This document shows, piece after piece, positions 24,797-36,423 of a stretch of DNA of 64,000 bases. The DNA is from Adiantum capillus-veneris (lineage: Eukaryota > Streptophyta > Polypodiopsida > Polypodiales > Pteridaceae). The notes beneath the pieces were generated by a model that did no database searches, was not told the origin of the DNA, and saw only the letters and a program-made list of their open reading frames with translations. The DNA lies in assembly GCA_014529385.2 (NCBI GenBank), contig CM043944.1, positions 88,074,884-88,138,883 of the forward strand, given 5' to 3'. Position numbers and translations under genes: made by a program. Position 1 is the stretch's first letter, and each line of letters opens with the position of its first letter.

Positions 24797-25080
24797 TTTA
24801 ACGACTTTTTTTCAAAGTTGACCTAAATGGTTGCCAAAGTCATACATTTAGTTCAAGTTTTGCTCTAAGATTTGTAGTGTCGCTCTCAGGCTATGTTTTG
24901 ATATAAAAACTTTTCCAATCCAATACCGTTTGTGAAAGTTATGGCCAAAATAGTGAAATGCAGTTTAGAATGGTCAAAATGAGTCCAAATTCAATTTTAA
25001 AAGAAGATTTGGGATCTTTGTGACACTGTGAACACCCCTATATGGTCAAAATTACAGTTGAATCCTAAAACTGGCATGGA

Positions 25081-27574
25081 GACATCCTACGCCCAAATTG
25101 TTTTCTGCTCAGAATGAAGCAAGATTTGGTTCAAAGGTTCCCCTTGAGTCTAGCAACACCTTCGTATGCTCATAATTTCATTTGAATGTCAAAATCACTC
25201 CAAACAAGCAATTTATGAATTTTTTGCTTTCTCACTTCACCTTTTGACTTTTGGACATCAAAAACATGGGAAAACACTCAAGTCAACATGTTCTTAGGGT
25301 AAAACCTACCATCTGAACACACTGGTGGTCTCATAATTCCCAAATTCCTGCCCAAAACCCCCATGGAGACATCCTATGCCCAAATTTTTTTCTGCTCAGA
25401 ATGAAGCAAGATTTGGTTCAAAGGTTCCCCTTGAGTCTAGCAACACCTTGGTATGCTCAAAATTTCAAAATAAGCTCCTAGACATCCTACGGGTAGGATG
25501 TCTTTTTGCTCAGAATTGAATAAAATTTGGTCCAGAGACTCCCCTTGTGTTTTGAACCGCTAGGTATCCTCACTTTTTGTTTCTGACACCTCTAGGCTGG
25601 TCAAATGCTCAAGAATCTGTTTCAGAAGCTGGATACTCTATCATTTGATGTTTCAAGTCAAATGAGCTTCAAATTGGACCAAAATTGACTGGCAGGCTTA
25701 TAAGATGCTATGAAACACTTTGGTATTGTCAAATGTTGGTCTAGGGTCCAAAATCATGCAGGAGACATCCTACGGGTAGGATGTCTTTTTGCTCAGAATT
25801 GAATAAAATTTGAACCCTAGATTCCCCTTGAGTCAAGCAACTCAATGCTATGCTTAGATTTGAATTTGGATGCCAAAAGGTCAAGATTTGGGCTGCACAA
25901 GCTTCTAGCGCACTCAGAGGGTAGGATGTCTTTTTTCAGGAGAAAATGATGTCCAAATGACTTGAAACTTGATGGCTAAGCTTAATAGGACATGATAAAC
26001 AATTGTATAAGGTCAAAATCTCCCCAGAAGTTCATTTAGCACCTGGAGATATCCTACGGGTAGGATGTCTTTTTGCTTAGATTTGACCAAAATTTGAACC
26101 AAAGGTTCCCCTGGAGTCTAACAACACACTAGTATGCTCAAAATTTCAATTGGACCTAAAAATCACATGGAGACATCCTACGGGTAGGATGTCTTTTTGC
26201 TTAGATTTGGCCAAAATTTGAACCACAGGTTCTCCTGGAGTCTAACAACACACTGGTATGCTCAAAATTTCAATTGGACCTAAAAATCACATGGAGACAT
26301 CCTACGGGTAGGATGTCTTTTTGCTTAGATTTGGCCAAAATTTGAACCACAGGTTCCCCTAGAGTCTAACAACACACTGGTATGCTCAAAATTTCAATTG
26401 GACCTAAAATTCACCTTGAGGCATCCTATGGGTAGGATGTCTTTTTGCTTAGAATGACTTGAAATTTTCACCCGAGCTTCTCCTTGTTGTGCTGATCACA
26501 GTGGTGTGTTCACCTGTTGGTTTGGAGTCCTAAATCACCTTGATACATCCTACGCATAGGATGTATTTTTGCTTTGTTTCAGCTCAAACTTGCACTATAG
26601 CTTCCCCTTGATGTGCTAAACTCACAGCTATTTTTACTTTTTGATTCTGACACTTGTAGGCTGGTCAAATGATCAAGAATCTGTTCCAAAAGCCTGATGT
26701 CTGTTCTGATGCATTCCCAAGTCAAATCAACTCCAAATTGGACCAAATTCACCTTGCTGACTATATGACAACATGGTATGGTCACATTAGAATTTTGGTC
26801 TCAGAATCATGCAGTAGACATCCTACACGTATGATGTCTTTTTGCTCAGAATGAACACAAACTTGGACCAAAGATTCCCCTAGTCTTCAGCAACCCACCG
26901 GTATGCTTAGATTTGAGTTTGGATGTCAAAAGACCCCAAAACTAGCTATTTTTGCCTTTTGTCCATCCAAAAACGCTAAAGTATGTTTAATCTTCACTTT
27001 CACTGACCCAAATGAGATGAAATTTATCACATGCACTCAATACAACATTTAGAACATGCCTATGGAGTCATCCTATGGTTTGGTCTCAAAATTAGGCCTT
27101 GGACACAGTTTGGGTAGGATGTCTGGAAATTCTCATCTTTTGGCTTTAATCTGTCAAAATTTGGTCAAATTTCCACTTTCCAGGTGAAAATAGAGTAGAA
27201 CCTACCTTCTAAACACACTGGTAACCTCATATTTTCAAAAAAAATGCCCAAATCACCATGTAGACATCCTACGTGTAGGATGTCTACTGTTTTATTTTTC
27301 AGACTGAAGTGTCCCTGATGCTTCCTTATGCTCTCAGCAAGTGCAAGTATGCTTCACACTTGTAAAAACATGCAGAAATCACTCAATTTAAGCCTTTTCT
27401 GAAATTTCACGTTTTTTGACTCCTCCTTTTGGCTTTTGGACAACAAAAATAGGGAAAAACACTCAAGTCAATATGTTACTAGGGTAAAACCTACCCTCTG
27501 AACCCATTGGTAACCTCAGTTTCCCCAAATTCGCTACCAAAAGTGCCCTGGAGACATCCTACGTGTAGGATGTC
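25081..27574. repeat. Series of 22-bp palindromes, part at exact 124-bp period
   Basis: The palindrome has arms GACATCCTAC and GTAGGATGTC around GG, GT or similar. Full copies start at 25481, 25764, 26048, 26172, 26296, 26420, 26544, 26817, 27263 and 27553. Those from 26048 to 26544 are exactly 124 bp apart, with similar intervening sequence. Half or degraded sites lie at 25081, 25368, about 25909 and about 27111. As RNA each could fold as a 9-bp stem with a CGGG-type loop. Confidence 0.93.
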
Positions 27575-28095
27575 TACTGTCTTAAAATGCAAATTTTTTC
27601 TGGCAGTAGTACTCCCTATGCTCTATAGAGCTCTCAACAATAATCACAGAAACTTTTGGACTTCAAATCAGCTTCCAAACACAATTTACCATCTTTCCTA
27701 CTTAGCGTTTTCCACTTCTCTGATGAGCCTAACAACAAATAAGACATGCATAAAGTACTCTAGATCAGCAATCAAGATATCCTACATACCCTACTCCTAC
27801 TCATTATGTGAGATGGTGATTTTGATGTCTTGGTTGCTTCCTGGCCTCACACGGACTCTCAAGTCAACCTACCACCACATCTACCACTCCAACTCCTACT
27901 CTCTACACCAAACCTACTACTATCTAATACTACCTAAGAAAGAAGATCCAGGCTAGACACATGCCCCTAGACTCGTCCTAAGACCTAGAGAGTCCACCAC
28001 CCTCTGATCCTATCTGGATGTAAAATAGTACTCTGGCAAGCTAGAGAGACCTCTATCCTCAAGGACTAGTCTCGGTCACCTACTTAGGGCCCTCG

Positions 28096-28113
28096 TCCCC
28101 GGCAACGGTGCCA
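28096..28113 (-). promoter_or_regulatory. Primer-binding site, tRNA-Asp type
   Basis: The plus strand reads TCCCCGGCAACGGTGCCA next to the LTR. This equals the 3' end of plant tRNA-Asp plus CCA with one mismatch (GTGCCA for GCGCCA), as in Athila elements. Confidence 0.85.
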
Positions 28114-28114
28114 A

Positions 28115-29154
28115 TGTTGGCGGATACGCCGCGACGGATGTCGCATAGCGAGAACTCACCTAACATATAATGTCAACTGAGGATGAAGCTTGATCCGCAG
28201 GCGCGTGGAAGCAAGCAAAGGGTGTCAACCTCTACTCAACCGACTAATGACTACTTCCTACAGAGATATCAAATCTACATGCCATTGGCCTGTGAATGTG
28301 AGAGTCTCCTATGATGCTACCGCAAGCCAAAAGGCCATCAAACGATCTCGAAACTTCACGAAACTCAAGGGAAGTCCTACACACACTCGAAGGCCGCTAT
28401 CCCTAAGGTCTCTAACCAAAAATCCTAACCCAATACCCTCCGTGCAGAAAACGCTTAGGATGTCTGGTCGGATTTTACAGGTCACTATTTATAAAATCTA
28501 ACATGTCTAATGTGTAGCTCTACTTGCTCTGATCACATGGATATGTTGAAATGTAAAAACGGACAACGTTTACTCACCAAAACTCCAAAAGTAGCTCGTG
28601 GGTGAATCTACCAAAACACAGACGAACACGCGTGATGTAAGCATTAGCGCGTAGCTCTTCTCGTGGGCAACACACTGCTGCTCTTCGTTTGTGATTCCGA
28701 CCAACGTAGCTCTTGTAGCACACACACACACACTCTCACTCTCTCGTAGTCTCCCAGTCAACACAGAAGATAAGATTATTAGAAGTCCTTTTCAAAGCTT
28801 TAGGTTTTGGTTTATATACTAAACCTTAGAAAACCTAATGTCTGGCCAAAATGACTTGATTTGTCCCTAGGCTTCTATAGAGCTTAATTACAACACCGTG
28901 AGCTGGCTTTGCTCATCCAACAAGCATCTGTGGCCAAAATACAATTGCCGACTTAAAATATGAAGTTCCTGTATACATTACAAAAGTGGTCGTAATGGCT
29001 CAAAATGATAATAACGGGATATTTGATGATGTCCATGAGCTTGTATCTTCACATTACAACATCCATCTTCATCTTCATCACTTTATCTTCATCTTCATAT
29101 GGAATCTTTAGAGAATCTTTGTGGAAGTGTTGTTGAAAGGTTGACCTGTCAACA
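28115..29154 (-). repeat. 5' LTR of the 12.5-kb element
   Basis: About 1,040 bp with TG...CA ends, a direct repeat of 16676-17716. It is followed by the target-duplication copy ACTGT. Confidence 0.93.
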
Positions 29155-29159
29155 ACTGT

Positions 29160-31131
29160 GATGCATGTAATGATCATTTTGGCTATCTTTACCAACCTCT
29201 GGTAGGTTAAGTTGGGGATATCCTTGAGTGATCATTGTCTGTAAGGTATACACCATGTAAGATTCCATTGGCATGTAGTTATTGATTGGCTTTGACAATA
29301 TTGGATAATTAAGGACTGAAGGTTGCCTACTTTCCTATGTATCATAGCTTTCCCAACATCACCATCTAGGGATTGGGCAGTAAGTAGGGTCGGGCCGTCT
29401 CATCCTGTGGTCTCTTCTCAAACCACTTCTTGTGCCATAATGGTTGATTCTCCAAAATGGCAAGCACTTGGTTTACAGTGGTTGGTACATCTTTATAATC
29501 CTCACTCTGATTGGGCTTGAGGGCTAACAATAGCTTCTTCTTTCACAATAGAGCTTCTTGTTTCATCAGTGGCAATGTTATCATTTCATGGCCAAAGTTC
29601 TTGACCACATCATCAAGCTTTATCATTAGTAGAGCGGACGATTCCAAGACCTTGATTTTGTAGAACATAAATTCCTTGTGTGAAGGGTTTGTAATCTCCG
29701 CTATCCACTTCTTTATCTCTTATCTCACATATGTTAGCTCCTCAGTGTCTCCAAAATCATGTAGCCCACCCTCAATGGACGTACTTGGTAGATCCATTGG
29801 TGGAAGGTTTACTCTTGCAGGTTCTATAGTCAGGGCAAGTGTCTCATGAGCGAGTACCATTGTATTTTCTTTCAAGTCACCGATGGCTATCTCTTTTCCT
29901 TGAAGCTCTTGTGTATGTCTTTCAGCTAGGGTGGCTAGATTGGCTTAATCCTTTGCCATATGTTCCTTTAATGCCTTGATCTCTTGATCCTTGTGAGCTT
30001 GTATGGCCATGTGGCGTGCTGTCATGATTTGGCAGTCATATTTCTCATGAGCCAACTCTGCCTTCACTGTTTACTAATTCTTTGCCTTGTTGTTGATCCG
30101 GCATATGGTCTCTTCCTTCATCTTTTTGGGGTTGATCAATATTTATGGCTTCCTCTTTCTCATTTGGTTGTAGCTCTGTTGTAGCTTTTTCTTTGACCTC
30201 TTCAGCTATTTCTGTCTTCTCTTGGCTCTCATTAGCTTTCTCCAAGTCTTTCGGCTAAGAAGGAGCCTGCTCTTGATCTGTACCTGTCTTGTCAGTCTCT
30301 TCTTTGTCCCCATCAGTAGGAGGTGGTGTTGTCAACTTTGGTGAGAATTGCTTCTCTATCTCAATCTGAGTGTTTTGTTGGTCGGCATCCGTCTCCTCCT
30401 TTGGCGGTTGATCTTGGGTGGTTCCATGGCCCTTTGGAGAGTCTTTTGGAGACTCCAAATCATCCACTTTTTTTCTCTTTGAATCTTCTCCCTTTCACTA
30501 CTTGGCTTTCCTTTTTAGCACTTCATGGATGTGCTGTTTAAACGTGCCAACGAGCACTACCTCTTTCGCAGCCTTCCTTTGTCTGTATTTCTTTAGCTTC
30601 TCTATTTGTTCAGTCTTTCTCTTCTCTAACTTTTTATCAAGCTCTAAATCATCTTCGTCATCGGCATCTGAGCCCGTGTCTTCGACCTTCTTTTCTTAAG
30701 TCATTTTCTTTAGCCTCTCCTCTCATAGTCGCTAAGCTTCTTGCATGAACCTTTGGGTCTACATCTTTGGTATCTGCTCGTTCATTCTACTCTTGTTCCT
30801 GACCAAGGGGATGGTAATATCCTCCTCTTTAGATGTTGACTGGAATTCTGTATCTTTGGTTTGGAGCTTTGTCCTCTTGTTCGTCTTTTCTTTGTGTTGA
30901 AGAAGATCCTCCCACCGATCTGATGGAGTGCCTGGCCTTGTGTAGTAGCTCCAACAGTAGTTGATCAATCATTCCTAGTGCTTCGTAGGAAATTTTGGTC
31001 AACATTGGGCCCATGTTCATGTATGTCTTGTTGCAGTCACTACCCTTCAGATTTGCTTCGACTTATTTTTCCAGAATATATTGTTGAGATAACATCTGAT
31101 CACTTTTTGCTCTGCCAACCCCATAGCCATC
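29160..31131 (-). pseudogene. Element X gag-like protein, middle part
   Basis: Decayed coding sequence on the minus strand in several frames. Reading downward: a block MNMGPMLTKISYEALGMIDQ (31020), then RWEDLLQHKEKTNKR (30910), a charged K/E/Q-rich coiled-coil-like region (30700-30050), a helical stretch LAERHTQELQGKEIAIGDL (29930), and QPLWHKKWFEKRPQ (about 29430). The last block matches QPRWRKAWLTKYPQ in the 60-62 kb copy. Stops and shifts are frequent. The fragment is bounded by the gypsy relic at 31132 and the 12.5-kb element at 29159. I do not recognise the family. Confidence 0.6.
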
Positions 31132-31136
31132 ACCAC

Positions 31137-31268
31137 TGTCAGGCCAAGGGCCGGGCCAAGGGCCGGGACGGACATGCGGTCAAGGGGATCTCTATAATTA
31201 GCAGGCAGGGCCTATATAGGGAGTGGCTGGGTGGAGAGTTGCATGGTCCAGTCCCCCGCGGTCTAACA
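31137..31268 (+). repeat. 5' LTR (132 bp) of the gypsy relic
   Basis: Starts TGTCAGGCCAAGGG directly after the target duplication and ends GTCTAACA. It contains a TATA-like CCTATATAGGG at about 31209 and a 12-bp direct repeat GCCAAGGGCCGG near its start. Confidence 0.75.
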
Positions 31269-31269
31269 T

Positions 31270-31281
31270 TGGTATCAGAGC
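31270..31281 (+). promoter_or_regulatory. Primer-binding site, initiator Met tRNA type
   Basis: TGGTATCAGAGC one base after the LTR end. Confidence 0.88.
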
Positions 31282-34200
31282 TCAGGGGAGGAGGAGGCAT
31301 GGAGGAGGGGAAGAAGCATGGTCTTTTCTTTCCCTCTCGTTCTCGCTCTCTCTCGAAGATCTCTCTTGCAAGGAATCCCTCTCAATCTCTCTCGCAGCCA
31401 TGGTGAAATTTGTGCATGGAATTGCATGAAGGTACGACAGGAAAAAAACCGTAGATTCTATGGCGTGCTCGAAAGCTTGCATGGATGCTCAGACTCGGCA
31501 GGTAAAATCGTGGGCACAAGGGCTTGTGGGGGAGGAAGAGCCGAATTCAACCTGCACAACACCCTGCATGGCGAGGGTCTATGGATGCGCACTGGCCTGA
31601 GTAGCAAATTTTTCTTTTGCTGCTCGACCGCATGATGATCACCCAGGCGTAGAAGATCGCCTTCCTTGCCTGCACAGATCGGCATGCCATTGTTGTAGCA
31701 AAAATTTTATTTTTTTATTTTTTTGGGGCTCTTGTCGCTATGTGGGCGCCCAAGGGTGCCTTATGGGCAACCCCTAGTAGCCCGTCCCACCCATGGGGTG
31801 CCCAAGGAGCTACCCTTGGTGGGGCGGCGACCCTGAGGAGCCACCCAAGGGGGGCGGATTGGGAAGTTCTCTCCATTATGGGTATTGACAGAGGCCATAG
31901 GCGGCAAGGCATGTATGACTCATCGCTAGAAGGGCTAATCAGGGACGACATGCCCGTTGGGCCAGACGGCAGCCTCGCAGAGAAGAAAAGGCGGCACACT
32001 TATCGTATCATGCATGGTCCTGCGAGAGCCTCGTCAAGTGGACCAGGGATGCAGAGCATGCAACGGCATGAAAGATCACCAAAGGCCGTTTGCAAGGTCA
32101 TCGGCAAGGCACTTAGAGCCGGCACGCGAATTCGAAGGATGTGATTGACCTCGGCTAAGGACAAGCAATAATTATTAGGTTTGAGATTGCATGTTAGTGA
32201 GGTTTTCATAGCTTTATGTATGTGATTGTATGCACTTCTATGGGTCACATATGACCATGGTTAAGAATACAATAAGCTCTTACGTGCACGAGCAAGGCTC
32301 AAGACTCAGCACGGTATATTGGCAAGGATATGAACCGCCTAGGATGCATGGTCATGCAACATGCACTATGGAGTTTTTACTTGATCGCGTAAGACGCACT
32401 GTGGCTACGAGCCGCACTCGAGACAGACACGGCCTATTGCTCAACTTGTTGAAGGCGGCAAAGGTGTTCGGCATGGATGACCACTTGTTACAAATTGCGA
32501 CGCTGCTTATTTTGGATTTGACTTTTTGCTAAGAACATGGTTCCTAGGGAAAGTCTGTCCGCATTTTTAGTCGCTCACGACAAACCTATACAGTCAAGGA
32601 CAACAGTAATCAAGCTAAGCAAGTACGCATACATACCTTGCCAGTATTTTTCTCTTTCTCAATCAAGTAGACAAGTTCCATTCTTGGTACATGATTGACA
32701 AGGTTGACTCTCTTTGCCATGACATCTGTCGCCAATAGCGTTTGTTGGAAATGAGGCCAGACGTAGTTATATGAAGCAAGGATTTCATTTTTGCATCTTG
32801 CCTTGAGACTCCCCACGTTTGACATATGCTATGAGCATACAAAATTGGGAAGGACTAGGCAATGTGTTTGCAGGTTATTTCATTACGTACCAAATGAGTG
32901 TATAGGATACACGAGGGCGTATATGCATATGCAACAACTCGCTCTCGCGAAGCAGATATGGCTATGAGCCGGTTTGGAAGGAGTTTTTTCTTCCATATTT
33001 TATGACAACTAGTGGCAGTCGGATGACCAGGTTAGCCAAGTTTCAGTTTTTCTTGTTTTTTTTCTCCATTTGTACACTTTACATGGCAACTACTGTCGCT
33101 GTGCAAAACAAAGTGCTTTGGCAGTTTTACACGACAGTTTTATACGAAGCAAGGCACTTATGGTTTTGGCTCTCACGTTTGAGGCTATCACTCTTGCCAA
33201 GTTAGAACTTGGCCAAGATGCCATTCACATTAGTCTTCATCGGTTTGTAGATTGAACACTAATTGCCATAAGGGCTATGAGCCACACACATGCTGGGTAA
33301 CAACCATTGTCAGATCTTGGGTAATACCCAGATGTTGGCATTCTTTTGGTGATTTTATTCTATTTTGAATAGATCTATCCAATGGAATACCCATCGGTGT
33401 TCATGGGCTAGAAAGAGTCTTGCCATAACGGACGTTTTGGGTGTCATTTTTGCACTACATGTTTTTATTGTGACGCTCAAGTTGAGTTTTGGATAATCTT
33501 AAACTCACATCTGCTGACCTATACCACGGAGTCTACAGCCAGCAAATAGTTGAGACAACATGGCTTTCCATAAGAGCTAGGCATTTCACTTGTGTGGATC
33601 TCCTGCTCTCTCTATAGCACTACGAGTGTCTATGAAAGAACAGTTTTGGGGTAAGACCCAGCGGGTGATTACTAAATCACTCCATAGGCATTGAGGATCA
33701 CAATTTGATCTATTCCTGTTATGCTTTCAAGAAAAGAATTCCACAATCTACCACGCGGCAGCGGACAAATTAAACTTTTCAAGTTGAGTCCAATCATTCT
33801 GTACACGGTTGACTATGTTGGTTACTGTTACCTGCTAGTTGAGCAGTTTCTACAAAGGGTCTTACCAAGGGATTTGACTACGTAGATTCTAACCAATGGG
33901 TTTGGATTGCGAAGGCAACACCCCGGGTTTCTAGTGCAATGTTGTGTGGTTTTTTCAAGTCGTATAATTACGCTTGAATGTTTCAGAGCCATGCCAAGGG
34001 CATGTCAAAACAAAGTATTTTGGGCCGTACTGTCCAATATACATTATGCTGTTATGAACCCACTTGTCGGGTTTGATTTGGCACATGTTGTCACATGGGA
34101 TACAACATGGTCTAGGAACTCAAGGAGTTAGGTTTAGCCAGTGTGGAGTAAAGATAATGAGGGTCCCTCTCACTCTTGTCACGGAGTGTTTGCAGTTACC

Positions 34201-34829
34201 TCCACACACAAGTACATCTCATACTTGATGTATGTCTCTTTTTCTGACATCCGTATTTGAGACGTATTCCACATGTGGCAAATATAAGTCTTTGGGACTT
34301 ACACTGGTGCCCAATTACTAATGATGTGTCGTGACAAAGTCCCTAGGTGATGGTCGCATCCGTTCATTAGACCATTTGAAGCACACCGTATCAGGAACAA
34401 TTTCAGTGGTGGCCAGAAATTGTTGGGTACTGAGAACAGACTTGTTACGATTACAAGTGCTATGAAACCACCTTAACGGAGGGTATTTTCTACATATAGC
34501 CAAGTATGCTACGTTCATGAGAATGTCTCATGGTTGGTACCTAGGGTGACTGGGTTGTCACATTCTGCTATGGTCCAACTTTTGTTGCGAGACTTTCACG
34601 TACGTATCGTGGAAATTTTCATCATGGAATTGCGGTTCAGATATGTTTGTGTTAAATGCATGCACACTAGGTGTTATGGGCCCTAGTGTTTAATAGGCCC
34701 CTAGTGTTTAACACAGATTTATTCGAAGCGGCATGCAAATTCATGGACTTTATTCTTTCTACACCCTTTTGCACTGCCAATGCAATCTCTCTTGCAGATT
34801 TAGTATGAGTTTACACCCTGCCATACAAG

Positions 34830-35060
34830 GTAATGGCTCAGTATGGGTGTTTGTGATTGGCTTGTCTAAACTCCAATCCGCTTTCAACCTAGTTGGTTGT
34901 CTCCATTCCATATCGACTATATGGATGGATACTCAGTGGTTGAGTCATAGTTTGCGGTCAGTCGTGGAAGACTATCTATGAGTGGTTGGGGAAAAGCACC
35001 TCACTCTTACTGCTGCTATTCATCCCCCGTTGGATGGGCAGCTTACAAGCATTCTATTTA
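34830..35060 (+). pseudogene. Gypsy integrase relic
   Basis: A first block GSVWVFVIGLSKL resembles the integrase stretch around its second half of the core strands (commonly ...VVVDRLSK). A second block AAIHPPLDGQLTS resembles the conserved AYHPQTDGQTE. A stop separates them and several conserved residues are changed. It belongs to the plus-strand element 31137-35824. Confidence 0.55.
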
Positions 35061-35753
35061 GTACTAAAGGATATGCTAAGTGCATACATTAGTAAACCAC
35101 TCTAAAGGACATGCTAAGTGCATACATTAGCAAAAAGTGACACAAGGGTGAAAGCATGTTAACTTGTCGCGCTTTTTGTGCTAGTTAGCGGTTTCAAGTT
35201 AGCACATCTTCAAAAAGTTGGGCATTCAGTAAATTTTTTAACAAATAATATCAAAATTTATCGGAGGTTGTACATTTGGATTCCTTGTTTCAAGTGCTTT
35301 CTATTGATATATCATATGCCATAGATCTTTGAGATGTAGCTCAAGTTATTGTACTAGTTAGCATATGTCAAAATTGTGCTAGTTAGCATTGTCCGGGACA
35401 TGAAAAAGCATGACAGGTTAACATGATTTCACCCACAACTGGATCGGTTACCTTTCTGGTTTGGAGTTTGCTTCACATGATGAAAGGCATGTCATGACTA
35501 GTTTTAGTCTCTGCTTGTTATTCTCAAGTTATTAACCTTGATTATCAGTTTCGCTGAGTCCTGGTTACTGGCAAGAAACAACATCAAGTCAAGGACTTGG
35601 TTGCTGTTGATGAGTATGCCAGCATACTACTTTCATGGAAAGTTGAGCAGAGGTTTTATTGCATGTTTTCAATACCTTCAGAAAGTCTAAAAATTGGTTA
35701 TGCCTTTAGACACCTCTTAGTTGTGGTTACTCCTTTAAAGTACTCAAGCGAGT

Positions 35754-35824
35754 TGTAAAGGCAGGGCCTATATAAGGAGCGGTTGGGCGGAGAGTTGCAT
35801 GGTCCAGTCCCCCGCGGTCTAACA
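35754..35824 (+). repeat. 3' LTR end of the gypsy relic
   Basis: About 71 bp matching 31200-31268 with few changes (TATATAAGGAGCGG against TATATAGGGAGTGG). The first half of the LTR is not recognisable here. Confidence 0.75.
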
Positions 35825-35829
35825 ACCAC

Positions 35830-36423
35830 TGCTATGTGCAAGTTGCACTCTATATATCGCAGTGATTTTTGAACCTTCAGATGCTGAGAGATCAATCTCA
35901 AGGGAAGCTCTGTCTCTATGTAGATTAGATCCTTGTAGGTGAACTTGTGCCCTTGTTTCTCTATGAAGTCCTTATCATTGTTTATAGCCTTGGTCTTGTG
36001 TAGCAGATTGTGATTCCCTATCGATAAGTGTAAGGCTTGGTTAATAAGCTCATTTGTTATTCTGACCTTAATTGTTGCACCATGTTTATTTGTCAGTGTT
36101 GCTTTGCCATTGTATTGGATTGAGCTCATCAGCTTGTGTGCTCTTTAGAAGTCTATTTCCCATGGAGGAAGTCCAAAGAATATGTCCAATTGCATGCATC
36201 TGGGCCCTTCAATTACTTCTCTCTATTGGTGCAAAGTCCATAATTCTCTTGGGAATATGGTCATCTTCACCTTGGTTTCATTAGACACTTAAGTGTTTTT
36301 GAGAAACATATTGGTTGGAATCTTTTCTAGATCCTCTGATACATGTGCTTTCTCATTTGATGAGATATCAATGCCCTCATAAGGAGCTTCTTCCCACTGC
36401 TTTTGAGGTCTTCTTTGAGGCAT
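35830..36423 (-). pseudogene. Element X gag-like protein, N-terminal part
   Basis: Starts at ATG 36421-36423 (MPQRRPQKQWEEAPYEGID), in frame with the longer open stretch from 36129 (MSSIQYNGKATLTNKHGA...). A few in-frame stops lie between. The protein text continues to IECNLHIAVV at the target duplication of the gypsy relic and resumes beyond it at 31131. No known domain is recognised. Mixed alpha/beta-looking sequence with IRITNELINQAL-type helices would fit a capsid-like region, but that is a guess. Confidence 0.55.

Larger units (their letters stand above)
22500..28095 (-). other. Long non-coding leader of the 12.5-kb element
   Basis: About 5.6 kb between primer site and gag-like start, with no supported gene. 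It contains the inserted-looking 1.3-kb TIR segment (23464-24796) and the palindrome series (25081-27574). Open frames such as 27507-27956 on the plus strand lie on the wrong strand and resemble nothing. Confidence 0.7.
16676..29154 (-). mobile_element. 12.5-kb gag-only LTR retrotransposon (Ty3-gypsy-like)
   Basis: Direct repeats of about 1,040 bp bound the element, each running TGTTGGCGGATACG to CTGTCAACA. GCTGT precedes it (16671-16675) and ACTGT follows it (29155-29159), a 5-bp target duplication with one mismatch. A primer site matching tRNA-Asp lies inside the right LTR and a polypurine tract inside the left, so the element reads on the minus strand. The tRNA-Asp type is typical of Athila/Tat gypsy elements. 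The interior has a 5.6-kb leader rich in palindromes, one long gag-like frame (22499-18849), and about 1.1 kb of 3' untranslated sequence. No protease, RT, RNase H or integrase motif was seen, so it appears non-autonomous, as in LARD or TR-GAG elements. Confidence 0.88.
31137..35824 (+). mobile_element. Decayed Ty3-gypsy element with short LTRs, inserted in element X
   Basis: A perfect 5-bp target duplication ACCAC is seen at 31132-31136 and 35825-35829. The 5' LTR is 31137-31268 and the 3' LTR end is 35754-35824; both end CCCCCGCGGTCTAACA. A Met-tRNA primer site follows the 5' LTR. The interior has only a weak integrase relic near 34830-35060. The rest (31300-34800) holds frames that I cannot match to anything, including 31740-32144 and 32230-32532. 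Element X coding sequence resumes on both sides. Confidence 0.8.

Noticed and set aside
25081-27574. CRISPR-like array
   Set aside because: The repeats are short palindromes with long, mutually similar intervening sequences, inside a plant-type retroelement; no cas genes and no unique spacers.
27507-27956. 149-aa plus-strand open frame
   Set aside because: It lies antisense in the leader of the 12.5-kb element, has no recognisable motif and ends near the primer site.
28096-28113. tRNA-Asp gene
   Set aside because: Only the last 18 bases of the tRNA sequence are present, directly next to an LTR; it is a primer-binding site.
31740-32144. 134-aa GC-rich plus-strand open frame
   Set aside because: Inside the decayed gypsy element; composition reflects GC-rich direct repeats; overlaps long frames on the other strand; no known domain.
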